Assembly: GCF_011250555.1 (NCBI RefSeq)
Contig: NZ_JAANMZ010000001.1
Coordinates: 124,001 to 188,000, forward strand
Reading direction: 5' to 3'
Length of the DNA: 64,000 bases
Source: Bacillus sp. MM2020_4
GTDB lineage: Bacteria > Bacillota > Bacilli > Bacillales > Cytobacillaceae
Program-made: the position numbers and the translations under genes
Part shown: positions 26,139 through 36,905 of the stretch, in pieces
Layout: each line of letters opens with the position of its first letter
Position numbering within the stretch: position 1 is the first letter of the stretch
The notes under the pieces: generated by a model
Database searches by the model: none
What the model was told of the DNA's origin: nothing
The model's input: only the letters and a program-made list of their open reading frames with translations

Positions 26139-26804
26139 GTGTTGTTTAAACAAAGTGGCCGTTATTTACTATCTCTAATAGCTATATCATTGTTGATTTT
26201 ATCGGGTTGTGTTGGAAACAAGACACCTGCTGAAAAAATGTATGATGTTTTAGAGGATGTAGTAACAAAAGAAAAAGTTTTTGAAGAACAACAAGACCCC
26301 CTTGTTACGTTAGAAAAGAAAGAAAAAAATATATATGACCAAATTATTGAACTTGGAATGAAAGAATATGACCAGATCGTCAAGCTTTCAGACGAGGCCA
26401 TTCAATTAACAAATGAAAGAAAAAATCATATGGAAAGAGAAACAAAAAGCTTGAAAGAATCTGAGCAGGCATTTAAGAAAGCAGCCGGCATTAAGGATGA
26501 CTTTGATGATACGGAAGTTAAAAAAACGGCTAATGAATTATACGATATCATGATGCAGCGGTATCAAGCACATGAATGGCTATATAAGGAATATTCTTCT
26601 GCTTTAACATATGATAAAGAATTATATGGTATGTTTAAAAATAAAAACTTGCCTTTAGAAGACTTAGAAGCACAAGTAAATAAATTAAATGAACAGTATA
26701 AACAGGTTTTTGAAGCCAATGAAAAGTTTAATATGCTCACGGATCAATATAATGATAAGAAACAGTCATTTTATAAAAAGGCAGGATTAAAATCGAATAA
26801 CTAA
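26139..26804 (+). CDS. ykyA: YkyA-like lipoprotein
   Basis: The 221-residue product has a signal peptide with lipobox LILSGC near residue 23. The rest is almost entirely helical and charged, with repeated Lys/Glu-rich stretches suggesting a long coiled coil outside the membrane. It matches the YkyA family, which lies just upstream of pdhA in B. subtilis. The GTG start is chosen because AGGAGG lies seven bases before it. Its function is unknown. It is closed by a terminator and has its own promoter, so it is separate from the pdh operon. Confidence 0.9.
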   Translation: MLFKQSGRYLLSLIAISLLILSGCVGNKTPAEKMYDVLEDVVTKEKVFEEQQDPLVTLEKKEKNIYDQIIELGMKEYDQIVKLSDEAIQLTNERKNHMERETKSLKESEQAFKKAAGIKDDFDDTEVKKTANELYDIMMQRYQAHEWLYKEYSSALTYDKELYGMFKNKNLPLEDLEAQVNKLNEQYKQVFEANEKFNMLTDQYNDKKQSFYKKAGLKSNN

Positions 26805-26821
26805 TCGTCAAACCATTGATT

Positions 26822-26852
26822 AGCATTGGCAGAATACTGCCGATGCTTTTTC
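26822..26852 (+). terminator. Terminator of ykyA
   Basis: AGCATTGGCAG pairs with CTGCCGATGCT (one G-U pair) with a four-base loop, followed by TTTTT. Confidence 0.9.
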
Positions 26853-28318
<1,466 letters not shown>

Positions 28319-28321
28319 GCC

Positions 28322-29299
28322 ATGGCTCAAATGACAATGATCCAAGCAATTACAGATGCATTACGTACGGAATTACGTAATGATCCGAATGTGTTAGTAT
28401 TCGGGGAAGATGTAGGTTTAAATGGCGGTGTATTCCGTGCGACAGAAGGACTGCAAAACGAATTTGGCGAAGATCGTGTATTTGACACACCACTTGCTGA
28501 ATCAGGTATTGGTGGTTTAGCAGTCGGACTTAGTTTACAAGGATTCCGACCAGTACCAGAAATCCAATTCTTCGGGTTTGTCTTTGAAGTAATGGACTCC
28601 ATTTCTGGCCAGGCTGCCCGACTTCGCTATCGTACAGGCGGAAAATTTAATGCTCCGGTAACATTCCGTTCGCCTTTTGGAGGCGGCGTACATACACCCG
28701 ATATGCACGCTGACAGTTTAGAAGGTCTAATGGCACAATCACCAGGTGTGAAGGTCGTTATTCCGTCAACACCATATGACGCCAAAGGTCTTCTAATATC
28801 ATCTATCCGTGATAATGATCCGGTTATTTTCCTTGAGCACATGAAGTTATATCGTTCATTCCGTCAGGAAGTACCTGAAGAGGAATATACCATCCCATTA
28901 GGGAAAGCGGATGTGAAACGAGAAGGTAAAGATGTATCCATCATTACTTATGGGGCAATGGTTCACGAATCATTAAAAGCTGCAGAAGAGCTCGAGAAAG
29001 AAGGGTACTCTGCTGAAGTAATCGATTTACGAACAATTAGCCCAATTGATATTGAAACGATTATTGCCTCTGTAGAAAAAACAGGACGTGCAATTGTTGT
29101 TCAAGAAGCACAAAAACAAGCCGGGATTGCAGCAAATGTTGTTGCAGAAATTAATGACCGTGCCATCTTGAGCTTAGAAGCACCTGTACTGCGTGTTGCG
29201 GCACCAGATACTGTATTTGCTTTCCCGCAAGCGGAATCCGTTTGGCTTCCTAACTATAAGGATATAATCGAAACAGCTAAAAAGGTATTAAATTTCTAA
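28322..29299 (+). CDS. pdhB: Pyruvate dehydrogenase E1 component, beta subunit
   Basis: E1 beta completes the heterotetramer with PdhA. The 325-residue transketolase-like protein shows [18 protein letters not shown], the Glu region activating ThDP, and [18 protein letters not shown], with a C-terminal transketolase domain ([19 protein letters not shown]). Its ribosome binding site AAAAGGAG lies within the end of pdhA, so the two are translationally linked. A hairpin lies between it and pdhC. Confidence 0.97.
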   Translation: MAQMTMIQAITDALRTELRNDPNVLVFGEDVGLNGGVFRATEGLQNEFGEDRVFDTPLAESGIGGLAVGLSLQGFRPVPEIQFFGFVFEVMDSISGQAARLRYRTGGKFNAPVTFRSPFGGGVHTPDMHADSLEGLMAQSPGVKVVIPSTPYDAKGLLISSIRDNDPVIFLEHMKLYRSFRQEVPEEEYTIPLGKADVKREGKDVSIITYGAMVHESLKAAEELEKEGYSAEVIDLRTISPIDIETIIASVEKTGRAIVVQEAQKQAGIAANVVAEINDRAILSLEAPVLRVAAPDTVFAFPQAESVWLPNYKDIIETAKKVLNF

Positions 29300-29340
29300 A
29301 TCTTTGCAGGATACTTTCGTAAAGTTCGACAATCATATTC

Positions 29341-29367
29341 GGGAAAAGGCTTTTCTTTTCCCATTTT
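29341..29367 (+). promoter_or_regulatory. Hairpin between pdhB and pdhC
   Basis: A perfect eight-base stem GGGAAAAG / CTTTTCCC with a six-base loop is followed by ATTTTTC. It resembles a partial terminator or an RNA processing site that could set the ratio of E1 to E2 and E3. Confidence 0.6.
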
Positions 29368-29419
29368 TCATCATAGCAAAGTTGACAAAAATTTATGTAA
29401 AAATAGGAGATGAATCTCA

Positions 29420-30733
29420 GTGTCATTTCAATTTAAAATGCCTGACATCGGTGAAGGTATTCATGAAGGGGAAATCGTCAAATGGTTTGTAAAGCCAGGT
29501 GATAAAGTCCAAGAGGATGATGTCCTATGCGAAATACAAAATGATAAAGCGGTAGTAGAAATTCCGTCCCCAGTTGAAGGTACAGTTCAGGAAGTTTTAG
29601 TTGGAGAAGGAACTGTAGCTACTGTTGGTCAGGTTCTCGTTACTTTTGATGCACCAGGTTATGAAAACTTACAATTTAAAGGCGATGAGCATGCTGAAGA
29701 AGCTCCAAAACAAGAAGCAGCACCTGCAGCACCTGCACAAGAAGTAAAACAAGAGACTGCAGCTCCGGCAGCAGAAGCAGAGCAACAAGCAGAGGTTGAT
29801 CCGAATCGTCGAGTAATTGCGATGCCATCTGTTCGTAAATATGCGCGTGAAAAAGGTGTTGAAATTCGTCTTGTTGCCGGTTCCGGAGATAACGGACGTG
29901 TACTAAAGACAGATATTGATGCATTCTTAAACGGCGGTGCAGCTGTTCAAGCTTCAGAAACAACGACAGCTCCAGCTCCTGAAGAAGCCAAAACAGAGGC
30001 TCCAAAGGCTGCTCCAATTCCACAAGGCGAATACCCAGAAACAAGAGAGAAAATGAGCGGTATTCGTAAAGCAATTGCTAAGGCAATGGTTAATTCTAAA
30101 CACACGGCACCACATGTAACTTTGATGGATGAAGTGGATGTGGCAAAACTTGTCACACATCGTAAGAAATTTAAGGAAGTTGCTGCTGCGAAAGGTATTA
30201 AGCTTACTTTCTTGCCATACATCGTAAAGGCTTTAACAAGCGCATTACGTGAATTCCCAGCATTAAACACATCACTTGATGATGCAACAAGTGAAATCAT
30301 TCATAAGCATTACTACAATATTGGGATTGCAGCGGATACAGATAAAGGCTTGTTAGTACCAGTTGTAAAGGATGCAGACCGTAAATCAGTTTTCACTATT
30401 TCAAATGAAATTAATGAATTAGCTGGCAAAGCACGTGACGGTAAACTTGCTCCACATGAAATGAAAGGTGCATCATGCACGATTTCGAACATTGGTTCTG
30501 CAGGCGGACAATGGTTTACACCTGTTATAAACCACCCTGAGGTAGCCATTTTAGGTGTTGGACGTATTGCAGAAAAACCAATTGTGAAAAATGGTGAAAT
30601 TGTTGCTGCACCTGTTTTGGCACTTTCATTAAGTTTTGATCACCGGATGATTGACGGCGCAACAGCTCAAAATGCATTAAATCATATTAAACGTTTATTG
30701 AACGATCCTGAACTATTGTTAATGGAGGCGTAA
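29420..30733 (+). CDS. pdhC: Dihydrolipoyl acetyltransferase (E2) of pyruvate dehydrogenase
   Basis: E2 is the core of the complex and makes acetyl-CoA. The 437 residues contain one lipoyl domain with the lipoylated Lys43 in [14 protein letters not shown], an Ala/Pro/Glu-rich flexible linker, an E1/E3-binding domain ([15 protein letters not shown]), a second linker and the catalytic domain ending in [10 protein letters not shown] with the active-site His and Asp. The GTG start follows TAGGAGATG by seven bases. It is separated from pdhB by 120 bases and followed at once by pdhD. Confidence 0.98.
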   Translation: MSFQFKMPDIGEGIHEGEIVKWFVKPGDKVQEDDVLCEIQNDKAVVEIPSPVEGTVQEVLVGEGTVATVGQVLVTFDAPGYENLQFKGDEHAEEAPKQEAAPAAPAQEVKQETAAPAAEAEQQAEVDPNRRVIAMPSVRKYAREKGVEIRLVAGSGDNGRVLKTDIDAFLNGGAAVQASETTTAPAPEEAKTEAPKAAPIPQGEYPETREKMSGIRKAIAKAMVNSKHTAPHVTLMDEVDVAKLVTHRKKFKEVAAAKGIKLTFLPYIVKALTSALREFPALNTSLDDATSEIIHKHYYNIGIAADTDKGLLVPVVKDADRKSVFTISNEINELAGKARDGKLAPHEMKGASCTISNIGSAGGQWFTPVINHPEVAILGVGRIAEKPIVKNGEIVAAPVLALSLSFDHRMIDGATAQNALNHIKRLLNDPELLLMEA

Positions 30734-30737
30734 TCTA

Positions 30738-32153
30738 ATGGTCGTTGGAGATTTCCCAATTGAAACAGATACTATAGTCATCGGTGCAGGCCCTGGAGGG
30801 TACGTGGCAGCCATTCGTGCCGCCCAGCTGGGACAAAAAGTAACGATTGTTGAAAAGGAATATGTAGGCGGCGTTTGTTTAAATGTCGGTTGTATTCCAT
30901 CAAAAGCATTAATAGCAGCAGGTCATCGGTACGAAACAGCGCTACATTCTGAGTCTTTCGGAATTACTGCTGAAAACGTAAAAGTTGATTTTTCCAAGGT
31001 TCAGGAATTTAAAGCCGGAATCGTTAAAAAATTAACAGGCGGTGTGGCAGGATTATTAAAAGGAAATAAAGTCAATATTGTCAATGGTGAAGCATACTTT
31101 GTTGATGCTAATACACTTCGTGTAATGGATGAAAATTCAGCTCAAACGTATACGTTTAAAAACGCGATTATCGCGACAGGTTCACGTCCGATTGAGCTTC
31201 CTACTTTTAAGTATACAAAACGTGTTCTAAATTCTACTGGAGCTCTTAACCTTAATGAGGTCCCTGAAAAAATCGTTGTCATTGGCGGCGGTGTAATCGG
31301 AATTGAGCTTGGCGGTGCCTACGCAAACTTTGGCAGTCAAGTGACGATCCTTGAAGGCGCTGATGAAATTTTAGGTCTTGGTGTTTTTGATAAACAAATG
31401 GCAGCACTTGTTAAACGCAGCATGAAGAAAAAGGGTGCGGAATTCTATACAAAAGCATTGGCTAAAGGCGTTGAAGAGACAGAAAACGGTGTGGTTGTCA
31501 CTTTCGAAACAAAAGGCGAAGAAAAGAAAATCGAAGCTGATTATGTTTTCGTCATGGTTGGCCGCCGTCCAAACACTGATGAAATGGGCTTAGAACAAGC
31601 AGGTGTAAAACTAAGCGATCGTGGTCTAATTGAAATCGACAAACAATGTCGCACGAATGTAAGCAATATTTATGCGATTGGTGATGTTGTTCAAGGACCA
31701 CAATTAGCACATAAAGCATCATATGAAGCTAAGATTGCTGCCGAAGCAATTTCTGGTCATCCTTCTGAAATTGATTACTTAGGAATTCCGGCTGTTGTCT
31801 TCTCAGAACCTGAGTTAGCATCGGTTGGATATACAGAAGCACAAGCTAAAGAAGAGGGTATTGAAGTAAATGCTGCTAAATTCCCATTTGCAGCAAATGG
31901 ACGTGCCCTTTCACTTGATAGCGGCGATGGTTTCTTAAAATTGATTACACGTAAAGAAGATGGTCTTGTGATTGGCGCCCAGATTGCTGGAGCAAGTGCA
32001 TCAGACATGATTGCCGAGTTAGGCTTAGCGATTGAAGCTGGCATGACTGCTGAAGATTTAGCGATGACGATCCATGCACATCCAACACTTGGTGAGATTA
32101 CAATGGAAGCAGCAGAAGTTGCTCTTGGAACCCCAATCCATATTATTAAATAA
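30738..32153 (+). CDS. pdhD: Dihydrolipoamide dehydrogenase (E3)
   Basis: E3 reoxidises the lipoyl group and makes NADH; it may also serve other 2-oxoacid dehydrogenases. The 471-residue flavoprotein has the FAD motif [19 protein letters not shown], the redox-active disulfide in [15 protein letters not shown], the NAD motif [13 protein letters not shown] and the C-terminal active-site His in HAHPTLGE. Its ribosome binding site overlaps the end of pdhC. A strong terminator closes the operon. Confidence 0.98.
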   Translation: MVVGDFPIETDTIVIGAGPGGYVAAIRAAQLGQKVTIVEKEYVGGVCLNVGCIPSKALIAAGHRYETALHSESFGITAENVKVDFSKVQEFKAGIVKKLTGGVAGLLKGNKVNIVNGEAYFVDANTLRVMDENSAQTYTFKNAIIATGSRPIELPTFKYTKRVLNSTGALNLNEVPEKIVVIGGGVIGIELGGAYANFGSQVTILEGADEILGLGVFDKQMAALVKRSMKKKGAEFYTKALAKGVEETENGVVVTFETKGEEKKIEADYVFVMVGRRPNTDEMGLEQAGVKLSDRGLIEIDKQCRTNVSNIYAIGDVVQGPQLAHKASYEAKIAAEAISGHPSEIDYLGIPAVVFSEPELASVGYTEAQAKEEGIEVNAAKFPFAANGRALSLDSGDGFLKLITRKEDGLVIGAQIAGASASDMIAELGLAIEAGMTAEDLAMTIHAHPTLGEITMEAAEVALGTPIHIIK

Positions 32154-32158
32154 TAAAA

Positions 32159-32202
32159 AAATAAAGTCCTTTCATCGAAAAGATGAAAGGACTTTATTTT
32201 TA
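32159..32202 (+). terminator. Terminator of the pdh operon
   Basis: A perfect stem of about 16 bases (ATAAAGTCCTTTCATC) with a short loop is followed by a T-rich tract after pdhD. Confidence 0.95.
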
Positions 32203-32362
32203 TTTGGCGAATTAGTTTAGTAATTAAGGATTGAAGGGTCATTTCCAAAAATGTGAAAGTCCATTAAAAATGAAATATATCCCATCCTTCCAGAACATAT
32301 ACTTATAACACTAGATGTCTTTGCTCATTCTTAAGATCAATAGATTATGAGTGGTGATAAAT

Positions 32363-32605
32363 ATGAGAAACTATGTGGTATTATTGCTCCAGTTTATTAT
32401 TTGGAGTGGGTATACACTGATAGAATTTATCTCAAAGCATGATCAGCTCATTTATAAGGTAATGATGTTTTTTATATTTTTTTATCTGGCCTTTTTATTA
32501 GGAAACCAAGTAACAAAATCAAAGCGAAAAGGGCTCTTTATAACTGTACTGAGTTTAGTCATTTATACTTCCATCCATTATACATTGTTCCAATTTTTAC
32601 ATTAA
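32363..32605 (+). CDS. Small membrane protein, unknown
   Basis: The ATG after GTGGTG gives an 80-residue product with three predicted membrane segments (VVLLLQFIIWSGYTLIEFIS, VMMFFIFFYLAFLLGN, GLFITVLSLVIYTSIHY) and a short KSKRK loop. I do not recognise a family and it is not among the B. subtilis genes between pdhD and speA that I know. It is followed by a terminator facing the converging gene. Coding potential rests on the ribosome binding site and the regular membrane pattern. Confidence 0.65.
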   Translation: MRNYVVLLLQFIIWSGYTLIEFISKHDQLIYKVMMFFIFFYLAFLLGNQVTKSKRKGLFITVLSLVIYTSIHYTLFQFLH

Positions 32606-32627
32606 AAAAGCTCCGTACAGGAGCCTT
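32606..32627. terminator. Short terminator between converging small genes
   Basis: GCTCC / GGAGC with a five-base loop has a long T-run on the minus strand (TTTTTTAATG), so it mainly ends the minus-strand gene; the plus-strand U-tract is poor. Confidence 0.7.
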
Positions 32628-33061
32628 TACTTTCTTGGATAGTAATACATGATTCTTTCGTTAAAAAGATGCAATTCACCTTGCAGCTTTTTAGCAAGGA
32701 ATTTGGCAAATTCGTTTGCCTTTCCTTTGTCTCCATGTGTAGATTGTTCTGGGAGTGTAATTTGAATGTTCACCTGCTCGCTTTCCTGTCCATCCTCACT
32801 ACGAACCGATTCTTTGTCAATACCAATTAAGATAGCATAATAGCGCTCATGATTTGATTTTAAATAAAACCACTTTCCTTTGCCTTCTTCTGTTTCTTTA
32901 ATTTCATACGGAAAGGCGGAATCACCGTACTGCCAATTCAATTGGTCACCCGTTTTAGTAGTAATATTTTTATAGTAATGAAATAAGTCCATTACCTCAT
33001 CAATTGTTACTGTTTGTTTTGCAGATGAGGGCACTAGCTTAATAAATGCGTTTTCAGCCAT
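32627..33061 (-). CDS. DUF1885-like protein
   Basis: The 144-residue cytoplasmic protein starts MAENAFIKLVPSSAKQTVTI and ends LFNERIMYYYPRK, a pattern I associate with the DUF1885 family of Bacillus and Geobacillus, for which a structure but no function is known; the family name is tentative. Of three tandem ATG codons the third has the best distance from the GGGGGG ribosome binding site and is used here. It lies alone between converging and diverging neighbours. Confidence 0.75.
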   Translation of the reverse strand: MAENAFIKLVPSSAKQTVTIDEVMDLFHYYKNITTKTGDQLNWQYGDSAFPYEIKETEEGKGKWFYLKSNHERYYAILIGIDKESVRSEDGQESEQVNIQITLPEQSTHGDKGKANEFAKFLAKKLQGELHLFNERIMYYYPRK

Positions 33062-33222
33062 CATCATTCCCCCCCTAATGTCTATTGATTATGCAATTCT
33101 ATTCTAGCATTGATTAAAAAGTACTGACAACATTTACCGAAATAAAACCTGTGTTTTCTTGTTATTTTTTAGAAAGTAAATTATAATAATATTCTAAATA
33201 TTAAATGAAAGGTAGGGGTCCA

Positions 33223-33522
33223 ATGGAATTATTTGATAAACTCTATGATGAGCATGAAAATGCAAAGGTGAGGTTCATTGGTTTTACCACAGAGGATACT
33301 CGATATGATTTCGGAATTATTTATACAAATTTGTTTTTTGGAAAACCACTTGTCGTCTGCATGCAAACCGGCCGTTCAACTCTCCTCGATCCTAAAGACA
33401 TTGAAGATATTGATTACCTTCAAACTGTATTCCGTATCCCAGATAAACAACAGGCAGCAGATTTAGCTGATTTTTTTAGCACTACACTTCCAACTATTCC
33501 TTTTGTTACCCAATATGAGTGA
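33223..33522 (+). CDS. DUF3055-like small protein
   Basis: The 99-residue protein MELFDKLYDEHENAKVRFIG, with the conserved core YDFGIIYTNLFFGKPLVV and MQTGRSTLLDPKDIE, resembles DUF3055 proteins of Bacillus and Staphylococcus; the function is unknown and the family name is from memory. The ATG after AGGGG is preferred over a start 18 bases upstream. A terminator follows, and the SR1 RNA gene lies just beyond. Confidence 0.8.
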   Translation: MELFDKLYDEHENAKVRFIGFTTEDTRYDFGIIYTNLFFGKPLVVCMQTGRSTLLDPKDIEDIDYLQTVFRIPDKQQAADLADFFSTTLPTIPFVTQYE

Positions 33523-33535
33523 AGTATTTTGAAAA

Positions 33536-33560
33536 TGGCCCAAATAGGGGCCTTTTTTTA
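33536..33560 (+). terminator. Terminator upstream of SR1
   Basis: GGCCC / GGGCC with a short loop is followed by TTTTTTT after the DUF3055-like gene. Confidence 0.8.
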
Positions 33561-33594
33561 ATGAAATTTATTCAATGTGACATACAATTTAGGC

Positions 33595-33623
33595 TTGAAA
33601 TTTTAAATGTGATATATTATTAT
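33595..33623 (+). promoter_or_regulatory. Sigma-A promoter of SR1
   Basis: TTGAAA and TATTAT are separated by 17 bases. Transcription would start near 33630, about 60 bases before the SR1P start codon. Confidence 0.75.
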
Positions 33624-33636
33624 TGAATTAAGGATA

Positions 33637-33650
33637 TTTAAACGCTTTCA
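33637..33650. promoter_or_regulatory. Catabolite response element (cre) on SR1
   Basis: TTTAAACGCTTTCA differs from the TGTAAACGCTTTCA form of the CcpA consensus at one base. It lies a few bases after the predicted SR1 transcription start, where CcpA binding would block transcription. Confidence 0.7.
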
Positions 33651-33690
33651 AAATTCATGATCATTCAATTAAGAAAAGGGGATTGAACAG

Positions 33691-33813
33691 ATGGGTACTC
33701 TTGTATGCCAAACATGTAACTCTACTATTGATCATTTTGAAGATGAAAAAGTAACAGTACTTTATTCGAAGTGTAACTGTTGCGAGGACCATCATACTGC
33801 TGAAGAAAAATAA
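33691..33813 (+). CDS. sr1P: SR1P, GapA-binding peptide
   Basis: This 40-residue ORF encodes MGTLVCQTCNSTIDHFEDEK and a Cys-rich C-terminal half with CNCCEDHH. It matches B. subtilis SR1P (39 residues), which shares MGT-VCQ-CN and HYFEDEKVTTLY. SR1P binds glyceraldehyde-3-phosphate dehydrogenase GapA, stabilises the gapA operon mRNA and promotes GapA binding to RNase J1. The two CxxC-like pairs suggest metal binding. AAAAGGGG lies before the ATG. Confidence 0.9.
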   Translation: MGTLVCQTCNSTIDHFEDEKVTVLYSKCNCCEDHHTAEEK

Positions 33814-33843
33814 TTTCATTAACCATTCTTATAAAAAATGAAA

Positions 33844-33876
33844 ACAGGATTCCTTTTCGGAATCCTGTATTTTTAT
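33844..33876. terminator. Terminator of SR1, shared with speA
   Basis: A ten-base perfect stem ACAGGATTCC / GGAATCCTGT is followed by ATTTTTATTT. It runs up to the speA stop codon, so it can end both converging transcripts. Confidence 0.92.
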
Positions 33877-35345
33877 TTAATTGCTTTGTACTCTTTTATC
33901 ACATGGATAAATTTAATTTCATCGTCTTCAGGTCCTTGAACAGGCAATCCTGCTTCAAGATTTTCATGAATGTAATGAAGGTTTTCTTTTGTAATGATTT
34001 CTCCGGGAATAAAGATTGGAATCCCTGGTGGGTAAACCATAACAAATTCGGCAATGATTCTGCCCTCTGACTCAGCAAAAGGAATGACTTCCGTTTCAGC
34101 ATAAAAAGCATCACGGGGTGTTAATGCAAGAATTGGAATTTCAGGAAGTAGAACCTCTACTGGTTCAATTTTTTCTGGACGATGAGCACATTCAGCTGCA
34201 AGTTCCTTTAAAGCGTTAATTAATAGGGCTGCTTCATTCTCTGTATCACCGAGTGCGATAATACAAAGGATGTTATAAAGGTCTGATAATTCAACTTCAA
34301 TATTGTGTTTTTCTCTAAGCCAATTTTCAACCTCATAGCCAGTTAAACCAAGCTCTTTTACCGAAATAATAAGTTTTGTTGGATCATAATCAAAAGTAGC
34401 TTTGGATCCTAAGATTTCTTCACCAATACAATGAATATGATCAATTTCATTGATTCGTTGGCGAATGGACTGTGCTAATTGTATCGTTCTGCTGATCAAA
34501 TCTTTTCCCTTAGTTGCTAACTGCTTGCGTGCAACATCCAGTGAGGCTAATAATAAATAGGATGTTGATGTTGTTGTCAACATGCTTAAAATCGATTGAA
34601 CATGTTTAACAGATACCAATCCTTCTTTTACATTTAGAATGGAGCTTTGCGTCATGGAGCCTCCTAGCTTATGGACACTAGTTGCGGCCATGTCTGCACC
34701 AGCCTGCATGGCTGAAAGTGGGAGCTCATCATGGAAATGGATATGGACACCATGTGCCTCGTCAACTAGAACAGGTACTTGGTAGGAGTGGGCAATTTCT
34801 ACAATCTTCTTCAAATCTGCCGAGATACCAAAGTAGGTAGGATTAATGACTAATACTCCTTTTGCATCTGGGTGTTGCTCGAGTGCCTTTTCAACAGCAT
34901 CTGTCGTAATTCCATGGGAAATTCCTAATTCTATATCAATTTCAGGATGAATAAATACAGGAATGGCACCGGAAAAAACTATCGCTGACATAACGGATTT
35001 ATGGACATTTCTAGGTACGATGATTTTATCCCCAGGTCCGCAAACAGCCATAACCATGGTCATAATTGCCCCGCTTGTACCCTGGACAGAAAAGAATGTA
35101 TGGTCTGCGCCAAAGGCTTCAGCAGCTAAATCCTGTGCTTGTTTAATCATTCCCTTTGGGTGATGGAGATCATCAAGGGGGGCAATGTTAATAAGGTCAA
35201 TTGAAAGGGCATTATCACCAATAAACTGGCGAAATTCTGGATCCATTCCTGTACCTTTTTTATGGCCTGGAATATGGAATTGAACCGGATTTCTTTTTGC
35301 ATGGGCTACTAAACCGCTGAATAACGGTGTTTGATTTTGTGACAA
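33873..35345 (-). CDS. speA: Arginine decarboxylase
   Basis: SpeA makes agmatine from arginine, the first step of polyamine synthesis in Bacillus. The 490-residue PLP enzyme of the Orn/Lys/Arg decarboxylase family shows VDEAHGVHIHF, the Schiff-base Lys226 in TSVHKLGGSMTQS, and a C-terminal domain with VYPPGIPIFIPGE. The location after pdhD and SR1 is as in B. subtilis. Lysine decarboxylases of the same family are similar, but the context favours arginine. SR1 controls arginine genes via AhrC in B. subtilis, which is notable beside this gene. Confidence 0.93.
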   Translation of the reverse strand: MSQNQTPLFSGLVAHAKRNPVQFHIPGHKKGTGMDPEFRQFIGDNALSIDLINIAPLDDLHHPKGMIKQAQDLAAEAFGADHTFFSVQGTSGAIMTMVMAVCGPGDKIIVPRNVHKSVMSAIVFSGAIPVFIHPEIDIELGISHGITTDAVEKALEQHPDAKGVLVINPTYFGISADLKKIVEIAHSYQVPVLVDEAHGVHIHFHDELPLSAMQAGADMAATSVHKLGGSMTQSSILNVKEGLVSVKHVQSILSMLTTTSTSYLLLASLDVARKQLATKGKDLISRTIQLAQSIRQRINEIDHIHCIGEEILGSKATFDYDPTKLIISVKELGLTGYEVENWLREKHNIEVELSDLYNILCIIALGDTENEAALLINALKELAAECAHRPEKIEPVEVLLPEIPILALTPRDAFYAETEVIPFAESEGRIIAEFVMVYPPGIPIFIPGEIITKENLHYIHENLEAGLPVQGPEDDEIKFIHVIKEYKAIK

Positions 35346-35558
35346 TGATTACTACACCTCTTTATGAAAAAATACTCATCTTTACTATGGTCAATAAAAC
35401 ATAAAGCAAAAGGAATTATAGCACTATTCCAAGGGGTTGCATAGATTTCTTAAACATTTCTTTGTTTTTATTTGTTTCAAGTTAGTTTCCCATTAATACA
35501 GGAAATTTAACCTTTTAAGGCGAAATAACAAATTAACAAATTATTTGGGGGGATCCAT

Positions 35559-36518
35559 TTGAATTGGCAAACAAGAGTGACCGAGATTTTAAATATTCGT
35601 TATCCGATTATCCAGGGAGGGCTTGCCTATTTGGCATATTCTGAATTGGCAGCGGCTGTTTCAAATGCTGGAGGGTTGGGTCAAATTACCGCGATGTCAT
35701 TAAGCAGCCCCGATCAACTTCAAAAGGAAATTCGAAAAGTAAAAGAGTTAACGAATAATCCCTTCGGGGTTAATTTTGCTATTGGACAGCATGGCAGACC
35801 ATTTGCTGATTTCCTTCAGGTAGCCATTGATGAAAACGTTCCTGTTGTCTCGATGACAGGCGGAAACCCTGCCCCCATTTTTGAACAGTTAAAAGGAACA
35901 TCCATAAAAACACTTGTCCTAGTTGCAGCGAGACGGCAGGCGATGAAGGCAGAACAGTTGGGAGCAGATGCAGTTATGGTCGTGGGGCAAGAAGGAGGCG
36001 GCCACCTTGGCAGAGATGATATTGGTACCATGGTGTTAATTCCACAAGTGGTCGATGCTGTTTCTATTCCAGTAATCGCCTCTGGCGGGATTGGTGACGG
36101 AAGGGGCTTGATGGCAGGCTTAAGTTTAGGGGCTGAAGGAATTGAAATGGGAACGAGATTTATTGCTACGAAAGAGTGTGTCCATGCACACGAAATATAC
36201 AAACAAACATTAGTGGAAGGAACAGAGTCAGACACGGTGGTGATCAAGCGAACATTGGGAGCGCCGGCAAGGGCCATTGCCAACACCTGGACGAAGAAAA
36301 TTATTGAAATTGAGCAATCAAAGGGTGAATATGATCAGTTAAAGGACTTCATCAGTGGAACCGCTAATAAACGATACATATATGATGGAGAAACAAATGA
36401 AGGCTTTGCGTGGGCCGGCCAGGTGATGGGACTGATTAAGGATGTACCTGCCGTTACAGATCTTTTTACCCGAATGATTAGTGATGCGGAACAAATTCGT
36501 GCAAAATGGGGAAAATAA
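35559..36518 (+). CDS. Nitronate monooxygenase family flavoprotein
   Basis: The 319-residue TIM-barrel protein has the FMN-binding and active-site features of nitronate monooxygenases: IIQGGLAYLAYSELAAAVSNAGGLG, GQEGGGHLGR with the candidate catalytic His, ASGGIGDGRG and MGTRF. FabK-type enoyl-ACP reductases are close relatives, and the role could be either; the usual annotation is detoxification of nitronates. The TTG start follows GGGGGGAT by four to five bases. It diverges from speA and is not in this place in B. subtilis. Confidence 0.85.
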   Translation: MNWQTRVTEILNIRYPIIQGGLAYLAYSELAAAVSNAGGLGQITAMSLSSPDQLQKEIRKVKELTNNPFGVNFAIGQHGRPFADFLQVAIDENVPVVSMTGGNPAPIFEQLKGTSIKTLVLVAARRQAMKAEQLGADAVMVVGQEGGGHLGRDDIGTMVLIPQVVDAVSIPVIASGGIGDGRGLMAGLSLGAEGIEMGTRFIATKECVHAHEIYKQTLVEGTESDTVVIKRTLGAPARAIANTWTKKIIEIEQSKGEYDQLKDFISGTANKRYIYDGETNEGFAWAGQVMGLIKDVPAVTDLFTRMISDAEQIRAKWGK

Positions 36519-36559
36519 AGGTATGATTCACTATAGTGAAAAAGTTAGCAGGTGAAAAA

Positions 36560-36832
36560 ATGGAATATCAATATCCGATCGATTACAATTGGTCTACAGA
36601 TGAAATTGTTGATGTCATTAAATTTTTTGAGGCAGTTGAACAGGCATATGAAAAGGGAATTGAACGAGACAAGATTATGAAGACTTATAGAAGGTTTAAA
36701 GAAATTGTCCCGAGCATCGCGCAAGAAAAAACCATTTGCGGCGAATTCGAAGAAATAAGTGGATATTCTTCCTATCGAACAATTAAAAAAGCAAAAGAAT
36801 CCGCATCAGGTGACAGAATTAACATGAAATAA
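36560..36832 (+). CDS. yktA: UPF0223 family protein YktA
   Basis: The 90-residue protein matches B. subtilis Ykt[34 protein letters not shown] and [17 protein letters not shown]. Its structure class is a small helical bundle with unknown function. The ATG after AGGTG is chosen; an upstream GTG adds eight residues and has no binding site. It is followed by a strong bidirectional terminator and the converging yktB, the B. subtilis arrangement. Confidence 0.94.
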   Translation: MEYQYPIDYNWSTDEIVDVIKFFEAVEQAYEKGIERDKIMKTYRRFKEIVPSIAQEKTICGEFEEISGYSSYRTIKKAKESASGDRINMK

Positions 36833-36834
36833 CT

Positions 36835-36870
36835 GGAAAAACTCCCGAAAAATATTTCGGGAGTTTTTCC
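36835..36870. terminator. Bidirectional terminator between yktA and yktB
   Basis: A perfect 16-base stem GGAAAAACTCCCGAAA with a four-base loop has A- and T-runs on both arms. Confidence 0.93.
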
Positions 36871-36876
36871 AACTGC

Positions 36877-36905
36877 CCAGCTCCAGGGCGCTTCCGCTTT
36901 TCTTA
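36877..36905 (+). repeat. Dispersed repeat, copy D (internally deleted)
   Basis: CAGCTCCAGGGCGCTTCCGC joins the left and right ends of the family with the middle missing. Its right end TTTTCTTA includes the yktB stop codon, read on the minus strand as TAAGAAAAGCGGAAGCGCC. Confidence 0.8.

Larger units (their letters stand above)
33630..33876 (+). ncRNA. SR1 dual-function RNA
   Basis: The region between pdhD and speA has the parts of B. subtilis SR1: a promoter, a short ORF for SR1P and a strong terminator, giving an RNA of roughly 240 bases. In B. subtilis SR1 pairs with ahrC mRNA to block its translation and is repressed by CcpN and CcpA under glycolytic conditions. A cre-like site overlaps the start region here. 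The base-pairing segment to ahrC cannot be checked because ahrC is outside the window. Confidence 0.8.

Noticed and set aside
29304-29492. 62-codon frame across the pdhB-pdhC gap
   Set aside because: Overlaps the pdhC start in another frame and includes the hairpin; no supporting ribosome binding site.
29676-30300. Long minus-strand frames opposite the pdhC linker
   Set aside because: They arise from the repetitive Ala/Pro/Glu codons of the E2 linker read in reverse and have no translation signals.
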